Made by a program: the position numbers and the translations under genes. Positions 34,667-43,634 of a DNA stretch of 64,000 nucleotides are shown piece after piece. Origin of the DNA: a virus; IMG/VR virus record IMGVR_UViG_3300026484_000053, positions 124,001 to 188,000 of that record. One strand, given 5' to 3'. The notes under the pieces were generated by a model, which was not told the origin of the DNA, made no database searches, and saw nothing but the letters and a program-made list of their open reading frames with translations. Position 1 is the first letter of the stretch, and every line of letters starts with the position of its first letter.

Positions 34667-35379
34667 ATGGCTAAGAAAAAGAAAACAACTTATATATTTT
34701 TTTTGATGGTAGTTCTAAAGAGAACTACACTGGATGTGGTATATACGACATGACAAATGACGTTAAAGTACACAAAAGTAACAATAAGACAGCAAATTCA
34801 GGATACGCAGAAAAAGCAGCACTAATATTTGCTATGCAATACGCATTTGATAACAACATCAATCAACCAATGTTCTTTACAGATAGGAAAGATCTTGCAA
34901 AAACAGGTATAGCTAAGAACTTTTTAAATAAGTTTAATTTTAGGCATCCAACAGACGCAAGGTGGCAACCAGAATTACATTGGATACCAAGAGAATTAAA
35001 CAAAGAAGCAGATAAAATAGCATCTAAACCTCCTGTAGTAAACTCTATCCAAATGAAAACACCAGTACAAGATATAGTAGGTGATAAATTAAGATCTTAT
35101 TCTTTAGACAGAAGAATTAATTTATTACAGAGATTAGCTAAAACCAAACAAGAAATGGAAATGGTTATACTTATTAAAGAACAAGTTAAAGCTCAATACA
35201 ACTTCCAAATAAATAAAGATACTAAAAAATTTCAGAAGTTTATTAATACAATCATAAGTTATGATGAAATGAGTAATTATACATGGAAAAGACTTAATAA
35301 GAAAGCTCGCAAAGATACAGTAACAGAATTTAAAGGTGATGCTATAGAAAACTTCATCAGATCTAGAAACTTAATATAA
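34667..35379 (+). CDS. Ribonuclease H (T4 RNase H1-type fold), interrupted by -1 frameshift in T8
   Basis: ATG 34667 reads MAKKKKTTYIFF; the frame then has to change by -1 in a run of eight T (34697-34704) to give DGSSKENYTGCGIYDMTND and the rest to 35379. The restored protein (about 237 residues) has the RNase H1 residues: Asp of FDGSS, Glu of GYAEKAAL, Asp of FFTDRKDL and Asp of NKEADKIAS, plus HWIPRELN. Without the first part the catalytic Asp is lost. It would remove RNA primers. A programmed -1 slip on U8, a real inactivating indel or a mis-called homopolymer are all possible. The C-terminal 100 residues are an unknown helical extension. Confidence 0.7.
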
Positions 35380-35388
35380 AGGATTAAA

Positions 35389-36642
35389 ATGAAATATTTT
35401 AAAACGCCGCATAAGCCGACAGCGTCGGAACTAGTAAACTGGTTCCAAATAGAATGCCCAGAAGAGGCAGAAGCAATGAAGGATTCTGATCATCATTATT
35501 TAGATACTGTACCTAATCCTTGGCACTACGAGTCGTCTGTTTGGACGCATACAATGATGGTACTTAAAGTAGCCGAAATACACAATGCGTCTAAGACTAA
35601 TCTTATTGCAGCATTGCTACACGATGTTGGTAAGCCTTTAGCTCAAGAATTTAAAGAACTAGAAGAACACCCATTCGGCAAATATAGATTTATAGGACAC
35701 GAAGGAATATCATTTCACTTAAGTATAAAGATACTTAATAAACTAGAAAAATTACAAGTACTGAACACAGAAGAAAAAATACACGTACTTAAGCTTATTT
35801 CATTGCATGGCTCGTTATTTGACTATATTAAAGACGGTAAAGAAACGTCTAATAGCTCTAAAGTATATAATATGTTTGAAAACACATTTAAAGGTAAACA
35901 ACAATTTATAGAACTAGTTAAGATGGTAAAATATGACCATATGGGTAGATTTTCTGTAGATATGGATAGCATTGACGATACGGCTGATAAGCTTGGTAGT
36001 AACAAGCCAGATGGTATATTTAACGATGCTAATTTTGGCACCAAACATACTAAAGATTTGGTGCACAAGAAGCAGCACAAAATGCAGCACAAAATGCAGC
36101 ACAAAATGCAGCAAACAAGTCAAATAGTAATATTTACAGGGTTACCTTGTAGTGGCAAAAGTACGCTTATAGAAAAGTATATAGAGTCGTCTACTATAGA
36201 TTACGAAGTTATTTCTAGAGATGTTATACTGATGCAATACGCTAATACTAATGCTTCGTTATCAGAAGAAATTACTTACTCTAAAATATGGCAAAACTTA
36301 TCTAAAGAAGATCATAAAGAAATCGATGATGAAACTAGAAAGGCTTTTATTGCAGCAATAAAACAGGATAAGAATATTATAATAGACATGACATCTATGA
36401 GTGCTAAAAGCAGAAGAAAATGGTATAGTTCTTTACCACCAAGATATTTTAAAAAGTCAGTAGTAATGTGTACTGATATAGATACGATAAAAGAAAGAAA
36501 TACTAAAAGAAATATTGATACAGGAAAACATATACCTCACAGAGCGTTTTTAGAAATGATGAAATCTTTTACTGTACCTACGTATGCTGAATTTGATGAA
36601 ATTAGCTTCATATTTGAAAACGAAACGAAACGAAATAATTAG
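35389..36642 (+). CDS. HD-Pnk: HD-domain phosphoesterase fused to polynucleotide kinase
   Basis: 417 residues. Residues 40-190 are an HD domain (HYESSVWTHT, then LLHDVGKP with His78-Asp79, GHEG, and YDHMGR). After a linker made of QHKM repeats (229-240) comes a P-loop kinase (GLPCSGKST, 251-259; ISRDVI; a lid-like KERNTKRN). The order matches the Runella-type HD-Pnk RNA-end-healing enzyme, where HD removes 2',3'-cyclic phosphate and the kinase phosphorylates 5'-OH. It is the functional counterpart of T4 PseT. The RlaP-type gene 860 bases on supports RNA repair. The RNA ligase partner is not seen in this window. Confidence 0.8.
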   Translation: MKYFKTPHKPTASELVNWFQIECPEEAEAMKDSDHHYLDTVPNPWHYESSVWTHTMMVLKVAEIHNASKTNLIAALLHDVGKPLAQEFKELEEHPFGKYRFIGHEGISFHLSIKILNKLEKLQVLNTEEKIHVLKLISLHGSLFDYIKDGKETSNSSKVYNMFENTFKGKQQFIELVKMVKYDHMGRFSVDMDSIDDTADKLGSNKPDGIFNDANFGTKHTKDLVHKKQHKMQHKMQHKMQQTSQIVIFTGLPCSGKSTLIEKYIESSTIDYEVISRDVILMQYANTNASLSEEITYSKIWQNLSKEDHKEIDDETRKAFIAAIKQDKNIIIDMTSMSAKSRRKWYSSLPPRYFKKSVVMCTDIDTIKERNTKRNIDTGKHIPHRAFLEMMKSFTVPTYAEFDEISFIFENETKRNN

Positions 36643-37457
36643 CGCGTGCGCACAGCTTGCCCCTTGCCTTTCGCCTCTTCCCCTAGGTCTTTCCTAAATA
36701 TGATAAGAAACGCATCCTTATATTAATGGATTATAGCTTAAAAGCTATAATCACAAACGTACGTTAACACATACGTGTGTTCCTAATAAAGTATATCTAT
36801 CTTAATCTATCTTAGTACCTAATAAAGTATATCTATCTTAATCTGTGTTATATTAATGTAATTATAATTTTTTGATGGGTTAGCTTGGGTTAGCTTGGGT
36901 ATTTCCTGGTAACAAGTCCTCCTAGACCCTTATAAAAAAAGCCTCTAAAAGTCCTAAAACTTTATACTGTTAAGTATCATTTACTGTAATTAATTACACG
37001 TCGAGCCAAGGAGTTCTGAATATGACGCACTGTCGCCAGTGTAAATGTAGAGTTTGGTACACATGTTTTTTGCAGAGCGACGGCTTTTTATACCGTAATA
37101 GTTATAAAAACTATATATTTGAGACATCAAACTCAAATTTCTGCTGGGGCTTATCTCTGCAAAAAACATCTAAACCAAACTCGGTCATGGTGATACAATA
37201 ACTATTTGTACCAGTTTATCTTGTTCTGAGCAACCTTCTTATAAAGACGATATTTCAGCCAGCCTAATTAAATGGCCATCCTTTTTTTAATTTGGAGAAT
37301 TTTCTGACGCCCAGCAGAAAACTTAATTCTTTATCCAAACTTTCTTTTTATACATAGATATTTTTTGAAAAGGGTAAGTAGTTATTAATTACTTTCTAAA
37401 CTATGTGTGACGATTGTTTATTATATTTATTTAACACCGACGTGTTTTAATACCGTT
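36643..37457 (+). ncRNA. Candidate large structured RNA in an 860-base gap
   Basis: No convincing ORF. Hairpins at 36729-36752 (GATTATAGCT/AGCTATAATC) and 36766-36781; a 27-base direct repeat at 36782-36808 and 36818-36844. A long stem pairs 37050-37077 (GAGTTTGGT, then ATGTTTTTTGCAGAG) with 37155-37182; inside are three hairpins (ACGG/CCGT, ATAGTT/AACTAT, TTTGAG/CTCAAA). The segment 37138-37150 (TTTCTGCTGGGGC) can pair long-range with 37309-37320 (GCCCAGCAGAAA). The density of perfect pairs points to a folded RNA of about 450-550 nt. Boundaries, promoter and class are unknown; an origin region is another possibility. Confidence 0.6.
36782..36844 (+). repeat. 27-base direct repeat, two copies
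   Basis: Two identical 27-base copies at 36782-36808 and 36818-36844, period 36, beginning CCTAATAAAG. They sit upstream of the structured RNA region and could be protein-binding sites. Confidence 0.7.
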
Positions 37458-37478
37458 TTAATCTTAATATGTTATAAT
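37443..37478 (+). promoter_or_regulatory. Early promoter of the RlaP gene
   Basis: TTTTAATACCG and TTTTAATCTT tracts 11 bp apart, then TGTTATAAT at 37470-37478, 28 bases before ATG 37506. Confidence 0.7.
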
Positions 37479-37505
37479 ATACTATCTAAAACAAAAGGAA
37501 ATAAT

Positions 37506-38816
37506 ATGAAAAATTTAGAATTTACAATCAACAACCAGAAATACGAGCTAATGGTTCTAATGATAAGCGGTAGCAAACTATACGGCAATTCAACTCCAGA
37601 ATCAGATATCGATTACAGAGGAATTTTTAAAGCCCATAACTGCACTAAACTTGGTTTATTAAACAAAGTAGAAAAACTTGATAGTTCGTTATTAATACCT
37701 GCTTTAAGAGAAGCTGGATTAGAATTAGAAGATACAGACGACATTATGTTACATGAAGTAAACAAGTTTACAGAAATGTGTTTAGACAACAACCCAAATA
37801 TACTTGACTTACTTTGCCATGATTTTATGAGTGACAACAACTTGTTCATATCAGATATGGGTCAATTATTTTTGCAAAGTCGTAATCTGTTCTTGTCTAA
37901 AAAGATTAAGTTCACATTTAGTGGTTATGCAATCGCTCAACTAAAGAAGATTAAGTCAAGAGATAAATGGATTAACAACTATCCAGATGCTAAGAAAATA
38001 CTTAATTTATTGTCTGAACAACATGATATACAAAATATAGACTTTAACTGGATATGCGATAACTTTGGAGGCCAAGTTGCTGAAAAGATTACAGGCGAAA
38101 CACCACGGAAGAATACTTCAATAAGTTCTCTTATAACATGGGATGCATTTAACACGCTTGCATGCAGTACTATAGCTGGACTCAAAGATATACCTTTAGA
38201 GTCTTACAGAATGCCTAGAATAATACATTATTGTACAATTAAAGACTTATCAGCTAAGACATCTACTATAACTCCATTCTTAGAGGATTTTCTTAACAAT
38301 AAGGCATCGTTCAGAACTATTAGTCCAAGTATGCTTATTGTATACGACCAAGGTAAAGGTTTATTTTCGAAAGAAGGTAAGTTAAAAGTTAACGATCCTG
38401 AGAAGATTGGAGAATTCAAGTTCATGCTTAGTATCAATTATCTACAACATAAACACGATAAAGATAATATTACTAAAATGTGGCATTGGCGATGTAATAG
38501 AAATGAAAAACGATCTGTACTAGAAGAGCAAGTTGGATACGACACTAAAAACGCATCGCATTTATTTAGATTGCTACTTAGCTGTAAAGACGTTCTTCAA
38601 ACAGGTGTATATCATCCAGAGCTAAAAGCTGAGACTCTTCAGCTAGTTAAAGACGTACGTGCTGGCAAGTATACGTATGGATGCATACTAGAAGAAAGTA
38701 CTAAACTTGATAATGAGTTATCTGAACTATACAAGACAAGCGCATTACAGCCTAAGCCAAATATAAAAGCAGCTAACGATTTACTTTTATTAATATTAGG
38801 AGCTGATTGTGAGTAA
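37506..38816 (+). CDS. RlaP-type nucleotidyltransferase (RNA repair, DNA polymerase beta fold)
   Basis: 436 residues from ATG 37506 (MKNLEFTINN) with AAAGGA upstream; the longer frame to 37407 runs through the promoter and is rejected. Residues 21-42 read SGSKLYGNSTPESDIDYRGI: the G-S and D-x-D (Asp34, Asp36) of the polymerase-beta nucleotidyltransferase fold, in the form seen in the RlaP family found beside RNA ligases. Its role in repair may be nucleotide addition at broken RNA ends. The rest is helical with WHWRCNRNEKRSVLEE. The nearby HD-Pnk gene supports the call. Confidence 0.7.
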   Translation: MKNLEFTINNQKYELMVLMISGSKLYGNSTPESDIDYRGIFKAHNCTKLGLLNKVEKLDSSLLIPALREAGLELEDTDDIMLHEVNKFTEMCLDNNPNILDLLCHDFMSDNNLFISDMGQLFLQSRNLFLSKKIKFTFSGYAIAQLKKIKSRDKWINNYPDAKKILNLLSEQHDIQNIDFNWICDNFGGQVAEKITGETPRKNTSISSLITWDAFNTLACSTIAGLKDIPLESYRMPRIIHYCTIKDLSAKTSTITPFLEDFLNNKASFRTISPSMLIVYDQGKGLFSKEGKLKVNDPEKIGEFKFMLSINYLQHKHDKDNITKMWHWRCNRNEKRSVLEEQVGYDTKNASHLFRLLLSCKDVLQTGVYHPELKAETLQLVKDVRAGKYTYGCILEESTKLDNELSELYKTSALQPKPNIKAANDLLLLILGADCE

Positions 38817-39537
38817 AATAGACAAAGTAGAAACAAACGCACCGACAATATTAAAGAAAAAGCTTAGGTCTACTGGATTAAGAAAGGTAGCATCTAAAAT
38901 TGATAAAGTTCTACCTCAGCATAGAAAAGTTAAAGCTCAAAAGCTTTCACCTGAAAGGGGAATAATACTTAACGGTATGCCGTATATTTGTTCTAATCAT
39001 GTTTTACAAAGAAGAGAAAACTTTCCTGTTCTTAACGTTCAAGTAATAAACAGAATATCTAAAAAGATAGAGCAATTATTACAACTTAGTACTAAAGCTG
39101 ATGGTAAATATAAAGTAACGTTTAGAGGAGCTGTAGTTGTTTTATCTAAGCAAGATGGAAAGATAGTTATTATAACAGCTTACGAATATGATAAGTTAGA
39201 CGTACATATGATTAAGTCTATGCAGCTTTACAAAGTAACTGATCCAGACGAAGAAAAAGGCATAGAATATAGCACAGAACTTATAAATGGCTATTTTATC
39301 CCTTTAAGAAGACTTAACTCTAAAGGAAGACTACGAAAAGTTGGCCAAGTGTTTATGTCTAATGAAGGTAATGGCGACGTTAGATTTTTTGAATATATAC
39401 TTGAAAGATATATTATTAGACCAGATATTAACTGGTTAGACTTCGCTACTTTAGAAGATATTGAGTGGCTTTGTACGCTTGATTTTAATACTAATGAAAT
39501 GCTAATGCAGCAATTGATGAAGAAGATAGAAGAGTAA
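38809..39537 (+). CDS. Unknown protein, translationally coupled to RlaP
   Basis: 242 residues starting at GTG 38809, which overlaps the end of the previous gene by 8 bases. The first 50 residues are very basic (ILKKKLRSTGLRKVASKIDK, HRKVKAQKL) and could bind nucleic acid. GMPYICSNHVLQRRENFP is a Cys-His-containing segment. The C-terminal half is mixed with IRPDINWLDFATLEDIEWLC. No family recognised. Coupling to the RlaP-type gene suggests a role with RNA. Confidence 0.55.
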   Translation: MSKIDKVETNAPTILKKKLRSTGLRKVASKIDKVLPQHRKVKAQKLSPERGIILNGMPYICSNHVLQRRENFPVLNVQVINRISKKIEQLLQLSTKADGKYKVTFRGAVVVLSKQDGKIVIITAYEYDKLDVHMIKSMQLYKVTDPDEEKGIEYSTELINGYFIPLRRLNSKGRLRKVGQVFMSNEGNGDVRFFEYILERYIIRPDINWLDFATLEDIEWLCTLDFNTNEMLMQQLMKKIEE

Positions 39538-39574
39538 CGCACTAAGATGATAACGCAAGCAGTTAGAAGCCTTG

Positions 39575-39583
39575 TGTTATAAT
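39575..39583 (+). promoter_or_regulatory. Early promoter of the DNA polymerase genes
   Basis: TGTTATAAT at 39575-39583. Unlike most others it lacks the phased TTTAAT tracts, so it may be weaker or differently regulated. Confidence 0.5.
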
Positions 39584-39635
39584 AAACGTATACAAGCAAA
39601 CGTACAAACGATACACAAACATATAAAGGAGTTTA

Positions 39636-41963
39636 ATGACAAATGTACTAAACACAAAACCACAATGGGAAGAAGTAATTTCAAATACTAATAGATATCT
39701 ATATGAGCATTCTTACGAGTATGCAAAAAGACTATATGTAAGAGTATTTGATAACGATTTAAAAGATTCATATTTGTATGACCTAGGAACTCATTCATAC
39801 CAGCCTGAAATATTTGTTAGATGTACTGAAAAGACAGAATTTAAATCATTTGATAGGAAATATTATCTTAAGCAGTATCCATTTAATTCTATAGATGACA
39901 TGAAAAAAGAAGTACAGTACAATAAACGTGACAATGTTGTGTATTATGGTAATACATCAAGAATACAAAAAGTAATCAGAGACCACTGGAGTGATTCTCT
40001 TAAAGCTAACCACAAATTTAAGACGATGTGGTTAGATATTGAAACGTTATCAGGTGATATATATGCTAATGAAACTATAACTATAAAAGATAACGTTATA
40101 CAATGTAAAGATTTAGTTAAAATGGCTAGAAAGAAACAAAGTACTCTAACCAAAGGACAGAAATTAATACTTGAAGAAGAAGTTTTTGACCCTGAAGAAA
40201 ATAAAAAAGTAAAACTTAAAAACTCTTGCTTTTACAGAAAGCCTGGCTTTCCTAATTCAGATACTGCTAATTATCAAATTACGATGCTGCAAATGTACGA
40301 CACGCACACTAAAGAGTTTACAATATATGGTCTTAAAGAGTGGAATGGAACATATAAATCAAAATTTGGTAAAGTTAATTATTTCAAGTTCAGCAAAGAA
40401 AAAGATATGTTAAAAGCATTTATTAATCATTTCAGATTTACTAATCCTACAGCAGTTAACTCTTATAATGGATACGCATTCGATTACCCGTATATAGTTA
40501 ACAGAATGGAAAGAATTGGCGTAGACGCGTTAGCTCTGTCTCCAGTACGAAGTATAAAGAAAACAGAAAATATATCTACTAATGGCATGACGTATAAAGG
40601 CGTAGATATTAAAGGTGTATTCCTTTTAGATAGTATGGAATTCGTTATGAAGTACAGCTTTCTTAAAATACCATCTTTTAGCCTTAATGGAGTTGCTGCA
40701 GCGTTTAGACTTAATCCTAAAAAAGATACAAGTACATACCTGTCTTTCCAAGGATTTCAAGATGGTCATGGGTATGTATTTCCTAAAGAAGCACCGTCAG
40801 AGCCTGAAGCATTAAGAGTATATAAAACCCAATGTGATTACAGAGATGGTAAAATAAGTAAAGAAGAATTTAATTTAGTTATTTATGATAACTTCATGCA
40901 ATATTCTATCAGAGATGTCGAATTAATGTTAGAAATAGAAGAAAAAGCAAAAGTACAAGGTACAGCGCAGCTTATTGGATACATTTGTGGCGTTAATATG
41001 ACTGATGTGCAAGGTACTCTTAAGCAGTGGCTGAGTTATATGTATAATGACTGTATTAAAGATAATGTAGTTCTGCCTATAAAACAGCAAGACGCTAAAG
41101 ACGTAGTATATAAAGCTGGATGGACTACTTACTTTACTGGTAAAATTCATAAAGACGTAGTTTCATTTGATTATGCTGCACTTTATCCAAGTTGTATTAT
41201 ATCATGGAATATTGGAGCAGATACTTTAGTACCATTTGAAAAGTTGCCAGAAGAATTACAGTTAAAGTGTAAAGATAATTTTTATACAGAAGAAAACTTT
41301 GGTGAGCAAGGTCAATACACTTTAAAATATAAAAACGCTACAAATGATATACCTGAAGAGTTAGCATTCTTTTATAGACTTTATAACGATACTGAACTAC
41401 ATGATATGCTTAAGAAATATAATCTTAGTATGACTCCTAACTATCAATTCTATAGAAGAGATATAGAATCGTTCTCGGCCAAAGCAATGTCAGAGAATCT
41501 TGCTCTAAGAAATAAAGCTAAATATTCAGCCCAAGATCTTAATGCAAAATTAGAAGATATGAAAGCTAATAATTTAAAAGAAAAAGAACCGCAAAAATAC
41601 GACGAAATATTTGAAGAAGCGCAGTATCAAGAAGGATTATCAAACGCAGTTAAAACATTTAACAACTCGTATTATGGTAGTACTGCACTAAGCTCTAATC
41701 CTTTTAGTAATGGTAAACTTACGGCAGCAAGTATTACAACTGCTGGGAGATTAGCAGATATGATAGTTGCGTATGAGGTGCAGTCATATCTGCACGACAT
41801 TACAGCGACTGCTACTGTACGATTTGATGGATATTCTTATAGATGTAATGCATCTACTATTTTTACATGCGAAGATGGAGATAAAAGCATACTAACTTTA
41901 AATAACAATGATACGATAAAATGTATTACAAAATACATAAAAAAGGATAAAAATGCAGGGTAA
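39636..41963 (+). CDS. Family B DNA polymerase, N-terminal part (exonuclease, motifs A and B)
   Basis: 775 residues, AAAGGAG 6 bases before the ATG. The 3'-5' exonuclease has WLDIETLSGD (Asp134, Glu136) and NSYNGYAFDYPYIVNR, YSIRDVELM. Motif A is FDYAALYPSCIISW (Asp512); motif B is KTFNNSYYGSTALSS near residue 673. The gene stops before motif C, which is in the next gene. The last 35-40 residues (CNASTIFTCEDGDKSILTLN onward) do not look like T4-type polymerase and may be left from an insertion. Both parts together would be the T4 gp43-like replicative polymerase; split gp43 genes are known in Aeromonas T4-like phages. Confidence 0.9.
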   Translation: MTNVLNTKPQWEEVISNTNRYLYEHSYEYAKRLYVRVFDNDLKDSYLYDLGTHSYQPEIFVRCTEKTEFKSFDRKYYLKQYPFNSIDDMKKEVQYNKRDNVVYYGNTSRIQKVIRDHWSDSLKANHKFKTMWLDIETLSGDIYANETITIKDNVIQCKDLVKMARKKQSTLTKGQKLILEEEVFDPEENKKVKLKNSCFYRKPGFPNSDTANYQITMLQMYDTHTKEFTIYGLKEWNGTYKSKFGKVNYFKFSKEKDMLKAFINHFRFTNPTAVNSYNGYAFDYPYIVNRMERIGVDALALSPVRSIKKTENISTNGMTYKGVDIKGVFLLDSMEFVMKYSFLKIPSFSLNGVAAAFRLNPKKDTSTYLSFQGFQDGHGYVFPKEAPSEPEALRVYKTQCDYRDGKISKEEFNLVIYDNFMQYSIRDVELMLEIEEKAKVQGTAQLIGYICGVNMTDVQGTLKQWLSYMYNDCIKDNVVLPIKQQDAKDVVYKAGWTTYFTGKIHKDVVSFDYAALYPSCIISWNIGADTLVPFEKLPEELQLKCKDNFYTEENFGEQGQYTLKYKNATNDIPEELAFFYRLYNDTELHDMLKKYNLSMTPNYQFYRRDIESFSAKAMSENLALRNKAKYSAQDLNAKLEDMKANNLKEKEPQKYDEIFEEAQYQEGLSNAVKTFNNSYYGSTALSSNPFSNGKLTAASITTAGRLADMIVAYEVQSYLHDITATATVRFDGYSYRCNASTIFTCEDGDKSILTLNNNDTIKCITKYIKKDKNAG

Positions 41964-42915
41964 AAATTTTACTTTCACAAGAGATAAGCAAGAGAGGTTA
42001 TTACTAAATTCAGACACAGACAGTTTTTACATCTCTATAGCTCCTCTGATGGACGTATGGGACAGCAGGAACACTTCTGCAAGTGAAGAAAAAAGAATTG
42101 AAGTTCTTCTTAAGATAGTTAATACGAAAATACAACCAGTTATCGATAAAGTAGTTGATAACATTAACGATAGATTGAACTTATATGATAAAACTAGACT
42201 TATAGCTGAGAATGAAATAGTTGCAACTAGGTTTGTTAGTGCTGCTAGTAAAAGATATTTCGCACTCCAAGTAGCCAAAGATGGTACTATTCTTGCTAAG
42301 CCAAAGATAAAAGCTACTGGTATTTCTCTTATTGGTAAAGCTACGCCGCCAGAGGTTAAAGCCATACTTGAGCCGTTAACTAAGCTTATTCTTACCGAAG
42401 ATAATGACACGTTATTAACCTACATTAAAGAGAACAAAGATAGATTTTTAGCGTTAGATCCTTCTCAAGTAAGCAAAACACAAAGTGTTAATTCTCTTGA
42501 TTATCATTTCTGTAAAGCAGATAATACAGCTTGTGACTTCAAAATGGCTGTTAAAGGTACTAAAAGAGACGAAGAAAAGAATAAAAATCTTACAGCTCCT
42601 ATGAATAGTAAAGCAGCAATGGTGCATAACGCTATAGTAGATGAATTAGAGCTACAAAATATTTATGATTACGTGCATGAAGGTGATAACATTAAAATGT
42701 GTTATCTAAAAGTACCTAATCCTATTACTTACTCTTTAGACGTAGTAGGTTATAAAGATCCTAAATTTTTGGAAGACAGCGGTTTAACAAAATATGTTGA
42801 TTACGAGATACAATGGACAAAAGAATTTATAGCTAAGATTCTTCCAATTACTAATTCTCTTAAATGGACAGCAAATATAGAAGATATGTCTAATATTGAC
42901 GAAGACGAATGGTAG
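41953..42915 (+). CDS. Family B DNA polymerase, C-terminal part (motif C, thumb)
   Basis: 320 residues. ATG 41953 overlaps the stop of the first part by 11 bases in another frame and has AAAGGA 6 bases upstream, so both halves are made from one mRNA. Residues 17-26 (LLNSDTDSFY) hold motif C with catalytic Asp21 and Asp23. Then come KRYFALQV (KxY motif) and a thumb region. The C-terminus ends NIDEDEW, unlike the T4 clamp-binding tail. The halves must associate to be active because motifs A and C share the active site. Confidence 0.88.
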   Translation: MQGKNFTFTRDKQERLLLNSDTDSFYISIAPLMDVWDSRNTSASEEKRIEVLLKIVNTKIQPVIDKVVDNINDRLNLYDKTRLIAENEIVATRFVSAASKRYFALQVAKDGTILAKPKIKATGISLIGKATPPEVKAILEPLTKLILTEDNDTLLTYIKENKDRFLALDPSQVSKTQSVNSLDYHFCKADNTACDFKMAVKGTKRDEEKNKNLTAPMNSKAAMVHNAIVDELELQNIYDYVHEGDNIKMCYLKVPNPITYSLDVVGYKDPKFLEDSGLTKYVDYEIQWTKEFIAKILPITNSLKWTANIEDMSNIDEDEW

Positions 42916-42928
42916 GAGTTAAAGTAGA

Positions 42929-42974
42929 TATTTAATACTACTTTAATACTACTTTAATATTAATATGATATAAT
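42929..42974 (+). promoter_or_regulatory. Early promoter with three phased TTTAAT tracts
   Basis: Three TTTAAT tracts in exact 11-bp steps, then TGATATAAT at 42966-42974. It gives the clearest view of the phased upstream signal. It drives the 43004 gene cluster. Confidence 0.75.
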
Positions 42975-43003
42975 ATACTATCTAAAAAAAATAAAGGTAT
43001 AAA

Positions 43004-43285
43004 ATGAAAACATTTACAGAAAGACAACTTAGAAGATATGAAAGAAATGGAACTATCGAACAAAAATTAGAAGAACTTAGAATTCAAAATCATTTTGATG
43101 ATGCAGTAAAATTAGAAGAACTTAGCGTTACATCTAAAGATTGTATAATAGAATTAATTAAGTTAAGAACTCAAAAAGTTCAAGGTGTTAAGGAGCAAAA
43201 CGTTAAAGAATATATAGCATCTCAAAGAGTGCTTAAAAGATTAGAAGAATCCAAATCTTCTGAAAGTGAGCAAAAATCATGTTAG
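43004..43285 (+). CDS. Small charged helical protein, unknown
   Basis: 93 residues, AAAGG before the ATG. Almost fully helical and charged (FTERQLRRYERNGTIEQKLE, then KEYIASQRVLKRLEES). No family recognised. First gene of a dense early cluster (43004-46179) in which each gene overlaps or nearly overlaps the next, leading to the Cas4-like nuclease. Confidence 0.55.
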   Translation: MKTFTERQLRRYERNGTIEQKLEELRIQNHFDDAVKLEELSVTSKDCIIELIKLRTQKVQGVKEQNVKEYIASQRVLKRLEESKSSESEQKSC

Positions 43286-43632
43286 AAACTAAAATAGTAG
43301 AAGATATTAAGGTAGTACTTAAAATGGATGGAGATTATGTAGCATTTCATGAAGTGTGCTTAAGATTTAATTACGTGTTTGGAGAAACGAGCGCATTAGA
43401 GATCGTAGAGTTAATTATAGATGACGATAACACTACAGAGCTTGTTAGAGAGCAGTGTATTACGTTCCTTAATAAAAAAGACTTAAGTAAAGAAGAACAA
43501 GAGCAATTAGACATTATAGTTAAGGGATTTGTAGACGATGTTAATTTTGAAGACGGTTGCGATTACGGTGATTATGAAGTAAGAGATGCAATAAGAATAG
43601 ACAATAAAATTTATATTAACGTAAGAGGATAA
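43279..43632 (+). CDS. Small acidic protein, unknown
   Basis: 117 residues, very acidic, overlapping the previous gene by 7 bases. Segments such as IVELIIDDDNTTELVREQC and VNFEDGCDYGDYEVRDAIRI suggest a compact alpha/beta protein; high acidity could mean DNA mimicry, but nothing else supports that. No family recognised. Confidence 0.55.
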   Translation: MLETKIVEDIKVVLKMDGDYVAFHEVCLRFNYVFGETSALEIVELIIDDDNTTELVREQCITFLNKKDLSKEEQEQLDIIVKGFVDDVNFEDGCDYGDYEVRDAIRIDNKIYINVRG

Positions 43633-43634
43633 AC

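Noticed and set aside
37407-37505. N-terminal extension of the RlaP-type gene from GTG/ATG 37407
   Set aside because: It would translate through the promoter; ATG 37506 has a good Shine-Dalgarno and starts the family sequence.
41840-42010. Second intein in the DNA polymerase
   Set aside because: The C-part has no block F/G and no HN before the extein; only a possible remnant is left.
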